Shown here piece by piece: positions 12,838-25,304 of a stretch of 64,000 nt of DNA. Source of the stretch: Calliopsis andreniformis (Eukaryota > Arthropoda > Insecta > Hymenoptera > Andrenidae); the NCBI RefSeq assembly GCF_051401765.1, contig NW_027480481.1:806001-870000 (forward strand), read 5' to 3'. Numbering within the stretch: the first letter of the stretch is position 1; each line of letters starts with the position of its first letter. The notes beneath the pieces were generated by a model. That model searched no databases, had not been told where the DNA came from, and saw only the letters and a list, made by a program, of their open reading frames with translations. The translations under genes and the position numbers were made by a program.

Positions 12838-13136
12838 TCCTCAATACTCAATCCTCAATCCTCAATCCTCAATCTTCAGTCTTCAATCCACAATCCTCAA
12901 GCCTCAGTCCTCAATCCTCAATTCTCAATCCCCAAACCTCAATCCTCAGCCGTCAGTCCTCGTCCTCAATCCTCAAACCTCAATCCTCAATCCTCAATCT
13001 TCAATCATCAAAAATCAATCTTCAATCCTCAATCATCAATCCTCAATCCTCAATCTTCAATCCTCAATATTCTACAGTCAACACTCAACCATTAATCCTG
13101 AATACTCAACCATCAATCCTCAATTCTCAATACTCA

Positions 13137-13228
13137 ATAGAGCATCCTGAATTCTGATGGTTCAATACTCAATCCAGAATATTCAATAATCAAATCTCAA
13201 ACCTCAAGCATCAATTCTCAACACTCAG
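13137..13228. repeat. 92-bp module, type D
   Basis: It is the partner of 8135. Just upstream, TCTACAGTCAAC replaces TCTACACTCAAC. Confidence 0.85.
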
Positions 13229-13635
13229 TCCTGAACACTCAGTCCTCTATCTTCAATCCTACACCCTCAACCCTCAATCCTCAAGCGTCAATCCTCAATA
13301 CTCAGTCCTCAATCCTCAATCCTCAATCTTCAATCTTCAATCCTCAATACTCAATCTTCAATCCTCAATCCTCAATCCTCAATCCTCAATACTGAATCCT
13401 CAATCATTAATCCTCAATCTTCAATACTCAATCCTCAATCATCAAACCTCAATTCTCAATACTCAACCATCAATCCTCAATCCTCAATCTTCAATCCTCA
13501 ATACTCAATCTTCAATCCTCACCCTCAATCCTCAATCCTCAATCCTCAATCCTCAATCCTCAATCCTCAATCTTCAATCCTCAATACTCAATCTGCAATC
13601 CTCAATACTCAATCCTCAATCCTCAATACTCATTC

Positions 13636-15427
13636 TTCAACCCTCAATACCCAACCCTCAATCTTCAATCCTCAATCCTCAATCCTCAATCCTCAGAGCT
13701 CAAACATCTATATTCAACCCACAGTCCCCGTCCTCAATCCACAACCCTCAATCCTCAATCCTCAATCTTCAACCCTCAATCCTCAATATTCAATCCTCAA
13801 TCCTCAATCCTCAATCTTCAATCCTCAATCCTCAATCCTCAATCCTCAATCCTCAATCTCCAATCCTCAATACTCAATCTTCAATCCCCAATCCTCAATA
13901 CTCAATCCTCAATGCTCAATGTTCAATCCTCAATACACAATCTTCAATCCTCAATCCTCAATCCTCAATCCTCAATCCTCAGTCCTCAGTCGTCAAACCT
14001 CAATCCTCAACCCTCGGCCCTCATTCTCAATCCTCAATCCTGAATCCTCAGTCCTCAACCTTCAAACCTCATTACTCAGGTCTCAATCATCAATCCTCAA
14101 TCCTTAATCCTCAATCCTCAATCCTCAATCCTCAATACTCAATCCTCAATCTTCAATCCTGAATAATCAATTTCCAATCCTAGATACTCAATCCCCAATC
14201 CTCAATCTTTAATCCTCAATCTTCAATCCACAATCTCCAGTCCTCAATCTTCAATCCTCAATGCTCAATCCTCAACACTCAATCCTCAATTCTCAGTACT
14301 CAATACTCAATCCTCAATCTTCAATCCTCAATCCTCAATTCGGAATCCTCAATCCTCAATGTTCAATCCTCAATACCCAATCCTCAATCTTCAATCCTCA
14401 ATCGTCAAGCGTCAATCATCAATCCTGAATCCTCAACCCTCAATCCTCAGTCCTCAAACCTCAATCCCTAATCCTCAATCCTGAATCCTCAATCTTCAGC
14501 CCACAGTCCTCATAAATAAATTGTCAATCCTCAATCCTCAATGGAATATCCTCAATTCACAGTTTTCAATACTCAATCCCCATTCTTCACTCTTCAAATC
14601 TCAATCCACAAATATCAGTTCTCATCACTCAACCATCAACACTCAGTCCTCAATCTTCAATCCCCAGTCCTCAATCCTCAATCCTCAACCCTCGTTCCTC
14701 AAACCTCAATCCTCAACCTTCAACACTCAATCCTCATTCCTCAATCCTCAATCCTCAATCTTCAATCCTCAATACTCAATCTTCAATCCTCAATCCTCAA
14801 TTCTCAATACTCAATACTCAATCCTCAATCTTCAATCCTCACTCCTCTATTCGGAATCCTCAATCCTCAATGTTCAATCCTCAATACCCAATCCTCAGTC
14901 CTCAATCCTCAACCCTCAATCCTCAGTCATAAATCCTCAATCTTCAATACTCAGTCGTCAATCCTCAGTCCTCAATCCTCAATCCTCAATCCTCGTTCCT
15001 CAAACATCAATCCTCAATCCTGAGTCCTCAATCTTCGATCCTCAATATTCAATCTGCAATCCTCAATCCTCAATCCTCAATCCTCAATCCTCAATCCTCA
15101 TTCTTCAATCCTCAATCCTCAACCTTCAACACTCAATCCTCATTCCTCAATCCTCAATCCTCAATCTTCAATCCTCAATACTCAATCTTCAATCCTCAAT
15201 CCTCAATTCTCAATACTCAATACTCAATCCTCAATCTTCAATCCTCACTCCTCTATTCGGAATCCTCAATCCTCAATGTTCAATCCTCAATACCCAATCC
15301 TCAATCTTCAATCCTCAATCCTCAAGCGTCAATCGTCAATCCTGAATCCTCAACCCTCAATCCTCAGTCCTCAAACCTCAATCCCTAATCCTCAATCCTG
15401 AATCCTCAATCTTCAGCCCACAGTCCT
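13636..15427. repeat. Rearranged heptamer region with repeated sub-blocks
   Basis: Pieces of the 5.0-kb unit recur here in a new order. A run containing CAACCTTCAACACTCAATCC and CTCTATTCGGAATCC appears twice, near 14716-14860 and 15119-15262. No gene is visible; the region looks like a recombination mosaic of nearby units. Confidence 0.75.
14511..14646. repeat. 136-bp block with type A module
   Basis: It carries the ATGGAATATC variant like the 4829 and 9831 copies, so it derives from the same lineage. It is followed by CCCCAGTCC rather than the usual heptamers. Confidence 0.9.
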
Positions 15428-15563
15428 CATAAATAAATTGTCAATCCTCAGTCCTCAATAGAATATCCTCAATTCACAGTTTTCAATACTCAATCCCCAT
15501 TCTTCACTCTTCAAATCTCAGTCCACAAATATCAGTTCTCATCACTCAACCATCAACACTCAG
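15428..15563. repeat. 136-bp block with type A module
   Basis: It has ATAGAATATCC, and CTCAGTCCACAAATATC where the others have CTCAATCCACAAATATC. Confidence 0.9.
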
Positions 15564-15807
15564 TCCTCAATCTTCAATCCTCAATCCTCAATCCTCAATC
15601 TTCAATCCTCAATAATGAATCTTCAATCCTCAATCCTCAATCCTCAATCCTCAATCCTGAATACTAAATCCTCAATCCTCAATCCTCAATCCTCAATCCT
15701 CAATCCTCAATCATTAATCCTCAATCTTCAATACTCAATCCTCAATTCTCAAACCTCAATTCTCAATACTCAACCATCAATCCTTAATTCTGAATGCTCA
15801 ATAGAAT

Positions 15808-15825
15808 ATCCTGAATTCTCAGGAT
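15808..15825. repeat. Type C inverted repeat, intact
   Basis: The stem and loop are intact. The lead-in TCTGAATGCTCAATAGAAT carries a G for C change. The trailer is TCTATACTC. Confidence 0.9.
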
Positions 15826-17041
15826 TCTATACTCAAACCTCAATCCTCAACCCTCAGCCCTCATTCTCAATCCTCACTCCTCAATCCTCAATCCTCAATA
15901 TTCAATCCTCAATGCTCAATCTTCAACCCTCAATCCTCAATCCTCAATCCTCAATCCTCAATCCTCAGTCATAAATCCTCGATATTCAATACTCAATCGT
16001 CAATCCCCAGTCCTCAATCCTCAATCCTCAATCCTCGTTCCTCAAACCTCAATCCTCAACCCTCAGTCCTCATCCTCAATTCTCAATTCTCAATCCTCAA
16101 TCCTCAATCTTCAATCCCCAATAATCAATTTCCAATACTAGATCCTCAATCCCCAATCCTCAATCCTTAATCCTCAATCTTCAATCCTCAATCGCCAGTC
16201 CTCAACCTTCAATCCTCTATGCTCAATCCTCAATCCTCAAGCCTCAGTCCTCAATCCTCAATCCTCAATCCTCAATCCTCAAACCTCAATCCTCAACCGT
16301 CAGTCCTCGTCCTCAATCCTCAACCCTCAATCCTCAATCCTCAATCTTCAATCATCAATACTCAATCTTCAATCCTCAGTACTCAATCCTCAATCGTCAA
16401 TCCTCAATCACCAATCCTCAGTCCTCAATGCTAAATCCTCAATCCTCAATCCTCAATCCTCAATCCTCATTCTTCAATCCTCAATATTCAATCTTCAATA
16501 CTCAATCCTCTATCCTCAATTCTCAATCTTCAATCCTCAATCCTCAATCCTCAATCCTCAATCCTCAATACTCAATCTTCAATCCGCAATACTCAATCTT
16601 CAATCCTCACCCTCAATCCTCAATCCTCAATCCTCAATCCTCAATCCTCAATCCTCAATCTTCAATCCTCAATACTCAATCTGCAATCCTCAATACTCAA
16701 TCCTCAATCTTCAATCCTCAATCCTCAATCCTCAATCCTAAGGCCTCAAACATCAATATTCAACCCTCAGTCCCCGTCCTCAATCCACAACCCTCAATCC
16801 TCAATCCTCAATCTTCAATCATCAATATTCAATCTTCAACCCTCAATCCTCAATATTCAATCCTCAATCCTCAATGCTCAATCTTCAATCCTCAATCCTC
16901 AATCCTCAGTCCTCAATCCTCAATCCTCAATACTCAAACCTCAATCCTCAATCATCAATCCTCAATCTTCAATACTCAATCCTCAATCCTCAATACTCAA
17001 TAGTCAACCATCAATCTTCAATTCTCAATACTCAATAGAAT

Positions 17042-17059
17042 ATCCTGAATTCTCAGGAT
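17042..17059. repeat. Type C inverted repeat, trailer TCAATACTGAAACC
   Basis: The stem and loop are intact. The lead-in is TAGTCAACCATCAATCTTC and the trailer has CTGAAACCACAATCC, a subtype seen seven times in the window. Confidence 0.9.
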
Positions 17060-17640
17060 TCAATACTGAAACCACAATCCTCAACCCTCAGCCCTCATAC
17101 TCCATCCTCAATCCTCATTTCCAAAACCTCAATCCTCAACCCTCAGTCCTCATCCTCAATTCTCAATTCTCAATCCTCACTCCTCAATTCTCAATCCTCA
17201 ACCGCCTTTCCTCAATCTTCAATCTTCAATACTCAATCGTCAATCCTCTGTCCTCAATCCTCAATACTCAAACCTCGTTCCTCAAACCTCAATCCTCAAC
17301 CCTCAGTCCTCAACCCTCAGTCCTCATCCTTAATTCTCAATTCTCAATCCTCAATCCTCAATCCTCAATCTTCAATCCCCAAAAATCAATCTCCAATCCC
17401 AGTACCTCAATCCCCAATCCTCAGTCCTTAATCCTCAATCTTCAATCCTCAACCGCCAGTCCTCAGTCTACAATCCTCTATGCTCAATCGTCAATCCTCA
17501 AGCCCTAGTCCTCAGTCCTCAATCCACGATCCTCAAACCTCAATCCTCAACCGTCAGTCCTCGTCCTCAATCCTCAACCCTCAATCCTCAATCCTCAATC
17601 TTCAATCATCAATACTCAATCTTCAATCCTCAATACTCAA

Positions 17641-19127
17641 TCCTCAATCGTCAATCCTCAATCCCCAATCCTCAATCTTCAATGCTCAATCCTCAATCCT
17701 CAATACTCAATCCTCAATCGTCAACCTTCAATCCCCGATACTCAATCTTCAATCCTCAATCCTCAATCCTCAACCCTCAACCCTCAATCCTCAATCCTCA
17801 ATCCTCAATCTTCAACCCTCAATACTCAATCTGCAATCCTCAATCCTCAGTCCTCAATCCTCAATCCTCATTCTTCAATCCTCAATACCCAATCCTCAAT
17901 CTTCAGTCCTCAGCCCTCAATCATCAATTCTCAATCCTCAATCCTCAATCCTCAGTTCTCAATCTTCAATCCCCAATCCTCAGACCTGAAACATCAATAC
18001 TCAACCCTCAGTCCTCGTCCTCAATCCACAACCCTCAATCCTCAATCCTCAATCTTCAATCATCAATATTCAATCTTCAGTCCTCAATCCTCAATCCTCA
18101 ATCCTCAATCCTCAATCCTCAATGTTCAATCCGCAATACCCAATCCTCAATCCTCGATCCTCAATCCTCAATAGATTTACATCAATTCACAGATTTCAAT
18201 ACTCAATACTCAATCTGCAATCTTCAAGTCTCTATCCTCAAACATCAATTCTCATCACTCAATTCTCAATACTCAATCCTCAATCCTCAATCCTCAATCT
18301 TCGGTCTTCAATCCTGAATCCTCAAGCCTCAGTCCTCAATCCTCAATCCTCAATCTTCAATTCCCAAAAATCAATCTCCAATCCTAGACCCTCAATCCCC
18401 AATCCTCAGTCCTTAATCCTCAATCTTCAATCCTCAACCGCCAGTCCTCAATCTTCAATCCTCTATGCTCAATCGTCAATCCTCAAGCCCTAGTCCTCAG
18501 TCCTCAATCCTCGATCCTCAAACCTCAATCCTCAACCGTCAGTCCCCGTCCTCAATCCTCATCCCTCAATCCTCAATCCTCAATCTTCAATCATCAATAC
18601 TCAATCTTCAATCCTCAATACTCAATCCTCAATCGTCAATCCTCAATCCCCAATCCTCAATCTTCAATGCTCAATCCTCAATCCTCAATACTCAATCCTC
18701 AATCGTCAATCTTCAATCCCCGATACTCAATCTTCAATCCTCAATCCTCAATCCTCAATCATCAATCCTCAATCCTCAATCCTCAATCCTCAATCTTCAA
18801 CCCTCAATACACAATCTGCAATCCTCAATCCTCAGTCCTCAATCCTCAATCCTCATTCTTCAATCCTCAATACCCAATCCTCAATCTTCAGCCCTCAGCC
18901 CTCAATCATCAATTCTCAATCCTCAATCCTCAATCCTCAGTTCTCAATCCACAATCCCCAATCCTCAGACCTCAAACATCAATACTCAACCCTCAGTCCT
19001 CGTCCTCAATCCACAACCCTCAATCCTCAATCCTCAATCCTCAATCTTCAATCATCAATATTCAATCTTCAGTCCTCAATCCTCAATCCTCAATCCTCAA
19101 TCCTCAATCCTCAATGTTCAATCCGCA
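17641..19127. repeat. Heptamer region flanking the 1952-bp duplication
   Basis: It contains two related halves (from ~17682 and from ~18667), each with GTCAA.CTTCAATCCCCGATAC and the downstream TCAGCCCTCAATCATC tract. It also holds a B module. No gene is visible. Confidence 0.75.
18171..18262. repeat. 92-bp module, type B, ATAGATTTAC variant
   Basis: It has ATAGATTTACATC rather than ATAGAATTACATC, and ACATCAATTCTCATC rather than ACATGAATTCTCATC, so it lacks the EcoRI site and the accidental ATG. This sub-lineage recurs at 23570, 26416, 37444, 40382, 46187, 53189 and 56412. Confidence 0.9.
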
Positions 19128-19162
19128 ATACCCAATCCTCAATCCTCGATCCTCAATCCTCA

Positions 19163-19254
19163 ATAGAATTACATCAATTCACAGATTACAATACTCAATA
19201 CTCAATCTGCAATCTTCAAGTCTCTATCCTCAAACATGAATTCTCATCACTCAA
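19163..19254. repeat. 92-bp module, type B, ATTACA variant
   Basis: It has CACAGATTACAATAC, shared only with the copy at 21115. Confidence 0.9.
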
Positions 19255-20307
19255 TCCTCAATACTCAATCCTCAATCGTCAATCCTCAATCTTCAGTCTT
19301 CAATCCTCAATCCTCAAGCCTCAGACCTCAATCCTCAATTCTCAATCCCCAAACCTCAATCCTCAACCGTCAGTCCTCGTCCTCAATCCTCAACCCTCAA
19401 TCCTCAATCCTCAATCTTCAATCATCAATAATCAATCTTCAATCCTCAATCATCAATCCTCAATCCTCAATCTTCAATCCTCAATATTCTACACTCAACA
19501 CTCAACCATCAATCCTCAATACTCAATCCTCAATCCTCAATCCTCAGTCCTCAGTCGTCAAACCTCAATCCTCAACCCTCAGCCCTCATTCTCAATCCTC
19601 AATCCTGAATCCTCAGTCCTCAATCTTCAAACCTCATTACTCAGGTCTCAATCATCAAACCTCAATCCTTAATCCTCAATCCTCAATCCTCAATCATCAA
19701 TCCTCAATCCTCAGTCATCAATCCTCAATCCTCATTCCTCAAACCTCAAACCTCAGCCGTCAGTCCTCATCCTCAATTCTCAATTCTCAATCCTCAATCC
19801 TCAATCCTCAATCCTCAATCTTCAATCCTGAATAATCAATCTCCAATCCTAGATACTCAATCCCCAATCCTCAATCTTTAATCCTCAATCTTCAATCCAC
19901 AATCCCCAGTCCTCAATCTTCAATCCTCAATGCTCAATCCTCAATACTCAATCCTCAATACCCAGTCCTCAATCCTCAATCATCAACCTTCAATTGTCAA
20001 TACTCAATCTTCAATCCTCAATACTCAATCCTCAATCGTCAATTCTCATTCTTCAATCCTCAATACCCAATCCTCAATCCTCAATCCTCAATCCTCAACC
20101 CTCCATCCTCAATTCTCAATCCTCAATCCTCAATCTTCAATCTTAAATACTCAATACTCAATCTTCAATCCTCAATCCTCAATCCTCAATCCTCAATACT
20201 GAATCCTCAATCACTAATCCTCAATCTTCAATACTCAATCCTCACTCCTCAAACCTCAATTCTCAATACTCAACCATCAATCCTCAATTCTCAATGCTCA
20301 ATAGAAT

Positions 20308-20325
20308 ATCCTGAATTCTCAGGAT
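20308..20325. repeat. Type C inverted repeat, intact
   Basis: The stem and loop are intact, with trailer TCTATACTCAAACC. It lies only 181 bp from the next C copy; both are duplicated in the 1952-bp unit. Confidence 0.9.
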
Positions 20326-20488
20326 TCTATACTCAAACCTCAATCCTCAACCCTCAGCCCTCATTCTCAATCCTCAATACTCAAACCTCAATCCTCAATC
20401 ATCAATCCTCAATCTTCAATACTCAATCCTCAATCCTCAATACTCAATAGTCAACCATCAATCTTCAATTCTCAATACTCAATAGAAT

Positions 20489-20506
20489 ATCCTGAATTCT
20501 CAGGAT
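20489..20506. repeat. Type C inverted repeat, trailer TCAATACTGAAACC
   Basis: The stem and loop are intact, with the same lead-in and trailer subtype as 17042. Confidence 0.9.
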
Positions 20507-21114
20507 TCAATACTGAAACCACAATCCTCAACCCTCAGCCCTCATACTCCATCCTCAATCCTCATTTCCCAAACCTCAATCCTCAACCCTCAGTCCTCAT
20601 CCTCAATTCTCAATTCTCAATCCTCACTCCTCAATTCTCAATCCTCAACCGCCTGTCCTCAATCTTCAATCTTCAATACTCAATCGTCAATCCTCAGTCC
20701 TCAATCCTCAATACTCAGACCTCGTTCCTCAAACCTCAATCCTCAACCCTCAGTCCTCAACCCTCAGTCCTCACCCTCAATTCTCAATTCTCAATCCTCA
20801 ATCCTCAATCCTCAATCTTCAATCCCCAAAAATCAATCTCCAATCCCAGATCCTCAATCCCCAATCCTCAGTCCTTAATCCTCAATCTTCAATCCTCAAC
20901 CGCCAGTCCTCAGTCTACAATCCTCTATGCTCAATCGTCAATCCTCAAGCCCTAGTCCTCAGTCCTCAATCCTCGATCCTCAAACCTCAATCCTCAACCG
21001 TCAGTCCTCGTCCTCAATCCTCAACCCTCAATCCTCAATCCTCAATCTTCAATCATCAATACTCAATCTTCAATCCTCAATACCCAATCCTCAATCCTCG
21101 ATCCTCAATCCTCA

Positions 21115-21206
21115 ATAGAATTACATCAATTCACAGATTACAATACTCAATACTCAATCTGCAATCTTCAAGTCTCTATCCTCAAACATGAATTCTCATC
21201 ACTCAA
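21115..21206. repeat. 92-bp module, type B, ATTACA variant
   Basis: It is the 1952-bp partner of 19163. Confidence 0.9.
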
Positions 21207-22259
21207 TCCTCAATACTCAATCCTCAATCGTCAATCCTCAATCTTCAGTCTTCAATCCTCAATCCTCAAGCCTCAGACCTCAATCCTCAATTCTCAATCC
21301 CCAAACCTCAATCCTCAACCGTCAGTCCTCGTCCTCAATCCTCAACCCTCAATCCTCAATCCTCAATCTTCAATCATCAATAATCAATCTTCAATCCTCA
21401 ATCATCAATCCTCAATCCTCAATCTTCAATCCTCAATATTCTACACTCAACACTCAACCATCAATCCTCAATACTCAATCCTCAATCCTCAATCCTCAGT
21501 CCTCAGTCGTCAAACCTCAATCCTCAACCCTCAGCCCTCATTCTCAATCCTCAATCCTGAATCCTCAGTCCTCAATCTTCAAACCTCATTACTCAGGTCT
21601 CAATCATCAAACCTCAATCCTTAATCCTCAATCCTCAATCCTCAATCATCAATCCTCAATCCTCAGTCATCAATCCTCAATCCTCATTCCTCAAACCTCA
21701 AACCTCAGCCGTCAGTCCTCATCCTCAATTCTCAATTCTCAATCCTCAATCCTCAATCCTCAATCCTCAATCTTCAATCCTGAATAATCAATCTCCAATC
21801 CTAGATACTCAATCCCCAATCCTCAATCTTTAATCCTCAATCTTCAATCCACAATCCCCAGTCCTCAATCTTCAATCCTCAATGCTCAATCCTCAATACT
21901 CAATCCTCAATACCCAGTCCTCAATCCTCAATCATCAACCTTCAATTGTCAATACTCAATCTTCAATCCTCAATACTCAATCCTCAATCGTCAATTCTCA
22001 TTCTTCAATCCTCAATACCCAATCCTCAATCCTCAATCCTCAATCCTCAACCCTCCATCCTCAATTCTCAATCCTCAATCCTCAATCTTCAATCTTAAAT
22101 ACTCAATACTCAATCTTCAATCCTCAATCCTCAATCCTCAATCCTCAATACTGAATCCTCAATCACTAATCCTCAATCTTCAATACTCAATCCTCAATCC
22201 TCATACCTCAATTCTCAATACTCAACCATCAATCCTCAATTCTCAATGCTCAATAGAAT

Positions 22260-22277
22260 ATCCTGAATTCTCAGGAT
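22260..22277. repeat. Type C inverted repeat, intact
   Basis: It is the partner of 20308 with unchanged arms and loop. Confidence 0.9.
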
Positions 22278-22440
22278 TCTATACTCAAACCTCAATCCTC
22301 AACCCTCAGCCCTCATTCTCAATCCTCAATACTCAAACCTCAATCCTCAATCATCAATCCTCAATCTTCAATACTCAATCCTCAATCCTCAATACTCAAT
22401 AGTCAACCATCAATCTTCAATTCTCAATACTCAATAGAAT

Positions 22441-22458
22441 ATCCTGAATTCTCAGGAT
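22441..22458. repeat. Type C inverted repeat, trailer TCAATACTGAAACC
   Basis: It is the partner of 20489 at 1952 bp and of 25287 at 2846 bp, so it belongs to both duplications. Confidence 0.9.
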
Positions 22459-23569
22459 TCAATACTGAAACCACAATCCTCAACCCTCAGCCCTCATACT
22501 CCATCCTCAATCCTCATTTCCCAAACCTCAATCCTCAACCCTCAGTCCTCATCCTCAATTCTCAATTCTCAATCCTCACTCCTCAATTCTCAATCCTCAA
22601 CCGCCTGTCCTCAATCTTCAATCTTCAATACTCAATCGTCAATCCTCAGTCCTCAATCCTCAATACTCAGACCTCGTTCCTCAAACCTCAATCCTCAACC
22701 CTCAGTCCTCAACCCTCAGTCCTCACCCTCAATTCTCAATTCTCAATCCTCAATCCTCAATCCTCAATCTTCAATCCCCAAAAATCAATCTCCAATCCCA
22801 GATCCTCAATCCCCAATCCTCAGTCCTTAATCCTCAATCTTCAATCCTCAACCGCCAGTCCTCAGTCTACAATCCTCTATGCTCAATCGTCAATCCTCAA
22901 GCCCTAGTCCTCAGTCCTCAATCCTCGATCCTCAAACCTCAATCCTCAACCGTCAGTCCTCGTCCTCAATCCTCAACCCTCAATCCTCAATCCTCAATCT
23001 TCAATCATCAATACTCAATCTTCAATCCTCAATACTCAATCCTCAATCGTCAATCCTCAATCCCCAATCCTCAATCTTCAATGCTCAATCCTCAATCCTC
23101 AATACTCAATCCTCAATCGTCAATTTTCAATCCCCGATACTCAATCTTCAATCCTCAATCCTCAATCCTCAACCCTCAACCCTCAATCCTCAATCCTCAA
23201 TCCTCAATCTTCAACCCTCAATACTCAATCTGCAATCCTCAATCCTCAGTCCTCAATCCTCAATCCTCATTCTTCAATCCTCAATACCCAATCCTCAATC
23301 TTCAGCCCTCAGCCCTCAATCATCAATTCTCAATCCTCAATCCTCAATCCTCAGTTCTCAATCCTCAATCCCCAATCCTCAGACCTGAAACATCAATACT
23401 CAACCCTCAGTCCTCGTCCTCAATCCACTACCCTCAATCCTCAATCCTCAATCTTCAATCATCAATATTCAATCTTCAGTCCTCAATCCTCAATCCTCAA
23501 TCCTCAATCCTCAATCCTCAATGTTCAAGCCGCAATACCCAATCCTCAATCCTCGATCCTCAATCCTCA

Positions 23570-23661
23570 ATAGATTTACATCAATTCACAGATTTCAGTA
23601 CTCAATACTCAATCTGCAATCTTCAAGTCTCTATCCTCAAACATCAATTCTCATCACTCAA
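23570..23661. repeat. 92-bp module, type B, ATAGATTTAC variant
   Basis: It has CACAGATTTCAGTAC, where its 26416 partner has CACAGATTTCAATAC. Confidence 0.9.
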
Positions 23662-24554
23662 TCCTCAATACTCAATCCTCAATTCTCAATCCTCAATCTT
23701 CGGTCTTCAATCCTCAATCCTCAAGCCTCAGTCCTCAATCCTCAATCCTCAATCTTCAATCCCCAAAAATCAATCTCCAATCCTAGATCCTCGATCCCCA
23801 ATCCTCAGTCCTTAATCCTCAATCTTCAATCCTCAACCGCCAGTCCTCAATCTTCAATCCTCTATGCTCAATCGTCAATCCTCAAGCCCTAGTCCTCAGT
23901 CCTCAATCCTCGATCCTCAAACCTCAATCCTCAACCGTCAGTCCTCGTCCTCAGTCCTCAACCCTCAATCCTCAATCCTCAATCTTCAATCATCAATACT
24001 CAATCTTCAATCCTCAATACTCAATCCTCAATCGTCAATCCTCAATCCCCAATCCCCAATCTACAATGCTCAATCCTCAATCCTCAATACTCAATCCTCA
24101 ATCGTCAATCTTCAATCCCCGATACTCAATCTTCAATCCTCAATCCTCAATCCTCAATCCTCAATCCTCAATCCTCAATCCTCAATCCTCAAGCTTCAAC
24201 CCTCAATACTCAATCTGCAATCCTCAATCCTCAGTCCTCAGTCCTCAATCCTCATTCTTCAATCCTCAATACCCAATCCTCAATCTTCAGCCCTCAGCCC
24301 TCAATCATCAATTCTCAATCCTCAATCCTCAATCCTCAGTTCTCAATCCTCAATCCCCAATCCTCAGACCTCAAACATCAATACTCAACCCTCAGTCCTC
24401 GTCCTCAATCCACAACCCTCAATCCTCAATCCTCAATCCTCAATCTTCAATTATCAATATTCAATCTTCAGTCCTCAATCCTCAATCCTCAATCCTCAAT
24501 CCTCAATGTTCAATCCGCAATACCCAATCCTCAATCCTCGATCCTCAATCCTCA

Positions 24555-24646
24555 ATAGAATTACATCAATTCACAGATTTCAATACTCAATACTCAATCT
24601 GCAATCTTCAAGTCTCTATCCTCAAACATGAATTCTCATCACTCAA
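24555..24646. repeat. 92-bp module, type B
   Basis: This is the ATAGAATTAC form with the terminal ATGAATTCTC. Confidence 0.9.
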
Positions 24647-25286
24647 TCCTCAATACTCAATCCTCAATCCTCAATCCTCAATCTTCAGTCTTCAATCCTC
24701 AATCCTCAAGCCTCAGACCTCAATCCTCAATTCTCAATCCCCAAACCTCAATCCTCAACCGTCAGTCCTCGTCCTCAATCCTCAACCCTCAATCCTCAAT
24801 CCTCAATCTTCAATCATCAATAATCAATCTTCAATCCTCAATCATCAATCCTCAATCCTCAATCTTCAATCCTCAATATTCTACACTCAACACTCAACCA
24901 TCAATCCTCAATACTCAATCCTCAATCCTCAATCCTCAGTCCTCAGTCGTCAAACCTCAATCCTCAACCCTCAGCCCTCATTCTCAATCCTCAATCCTGA
25001 ACCCTCAGTCCTCAATCTTCAAACCTCATTACTCAGGTCTCAATCATCAAACCTCAATCCTTAATCCTCAATCCTCAATCCTCAATCATCAATCCTCAAT
25101 CCTCAGTCATCAATCCTCAATCCTCATTCCTCAAACCTCAAACCTCAGCCGTCAGTCCTCATCCTCAATTCTCAATTCTCAATCCTCAATCCTCAATCCT
25201 CAATCCTCAATCTTCAATACTCAATCCTCAATCCTCAATACTCAATAGTCAACCATCAATCTTCAATTCTCAATACTCAATAGAAT

Positions 25287-25304
25287 ATCCTGAATTCTCA
25301 GGAT
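25287..25304. repeat. Type C inverted repeat, trailer TCAATACTGAAACC
   Basis: The stem and loop are intact. Confidence 0.9.

Larger units (their letters stand above)
8655..13635. repeat. 5.0-kb higher-order repeat, copy 2
   Basis: This is the tandem partner of 3653-8633. After 13635 the sequence continues with CATTCTTCAACCC, whereas copy 1 at the same point runs into CATTCCTCAGTCC; that marks the end of the match. Confidence 0.93.
15428..17640. repeat. Dispersed duplication, copy 1 (partner at 32.35 kb)
   Basis: It matches 32350-34179. The offset is 16922 at its start (A module, C repeat at 15808) and 16539 from the C repeat at 17042, so this copy holds ~383 bp that the partner lacks. This is the longest-range duplication I recognise in the window. 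Confidence 0.8.
19128..21079. repeat. 1952-bp tandem repeat, copy 1
   Basis: It is followed immediately by copy 2 at a constant offset of 1952. Both copies share the private variant CACAGATTACAATAC in the B module, where every other copy has CACAGATTTCAATAC. The left edge lies ~35 bp before the B module. Confidence 0.93.
21080..23031. repeat. 1952-bp tandem repeat, copy 2
   Basis: It differs from copy 1 by very few bases, for example AATCCTCATACCTC near 22200 against ACTCCTCAAACCTC near 20250. The match ends at ~23031, where TACCCAATCC at the start of copy 2 is replaced by TACTCAATCC. Confidence 0.93.
22362..24917. repeat. 2846-bp-offset duplication, copy 1
   Basis: It matches 25208-27763 at a constant offset of 2846 and overlaps the end of the 1952-bp duplication. 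In the stretch 23864-24631 against 26710-27477 I count six substitutions. Read in the longest open frame, five change the residue and one does not, as expected of non-coding drift. Confidence 0.92.
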
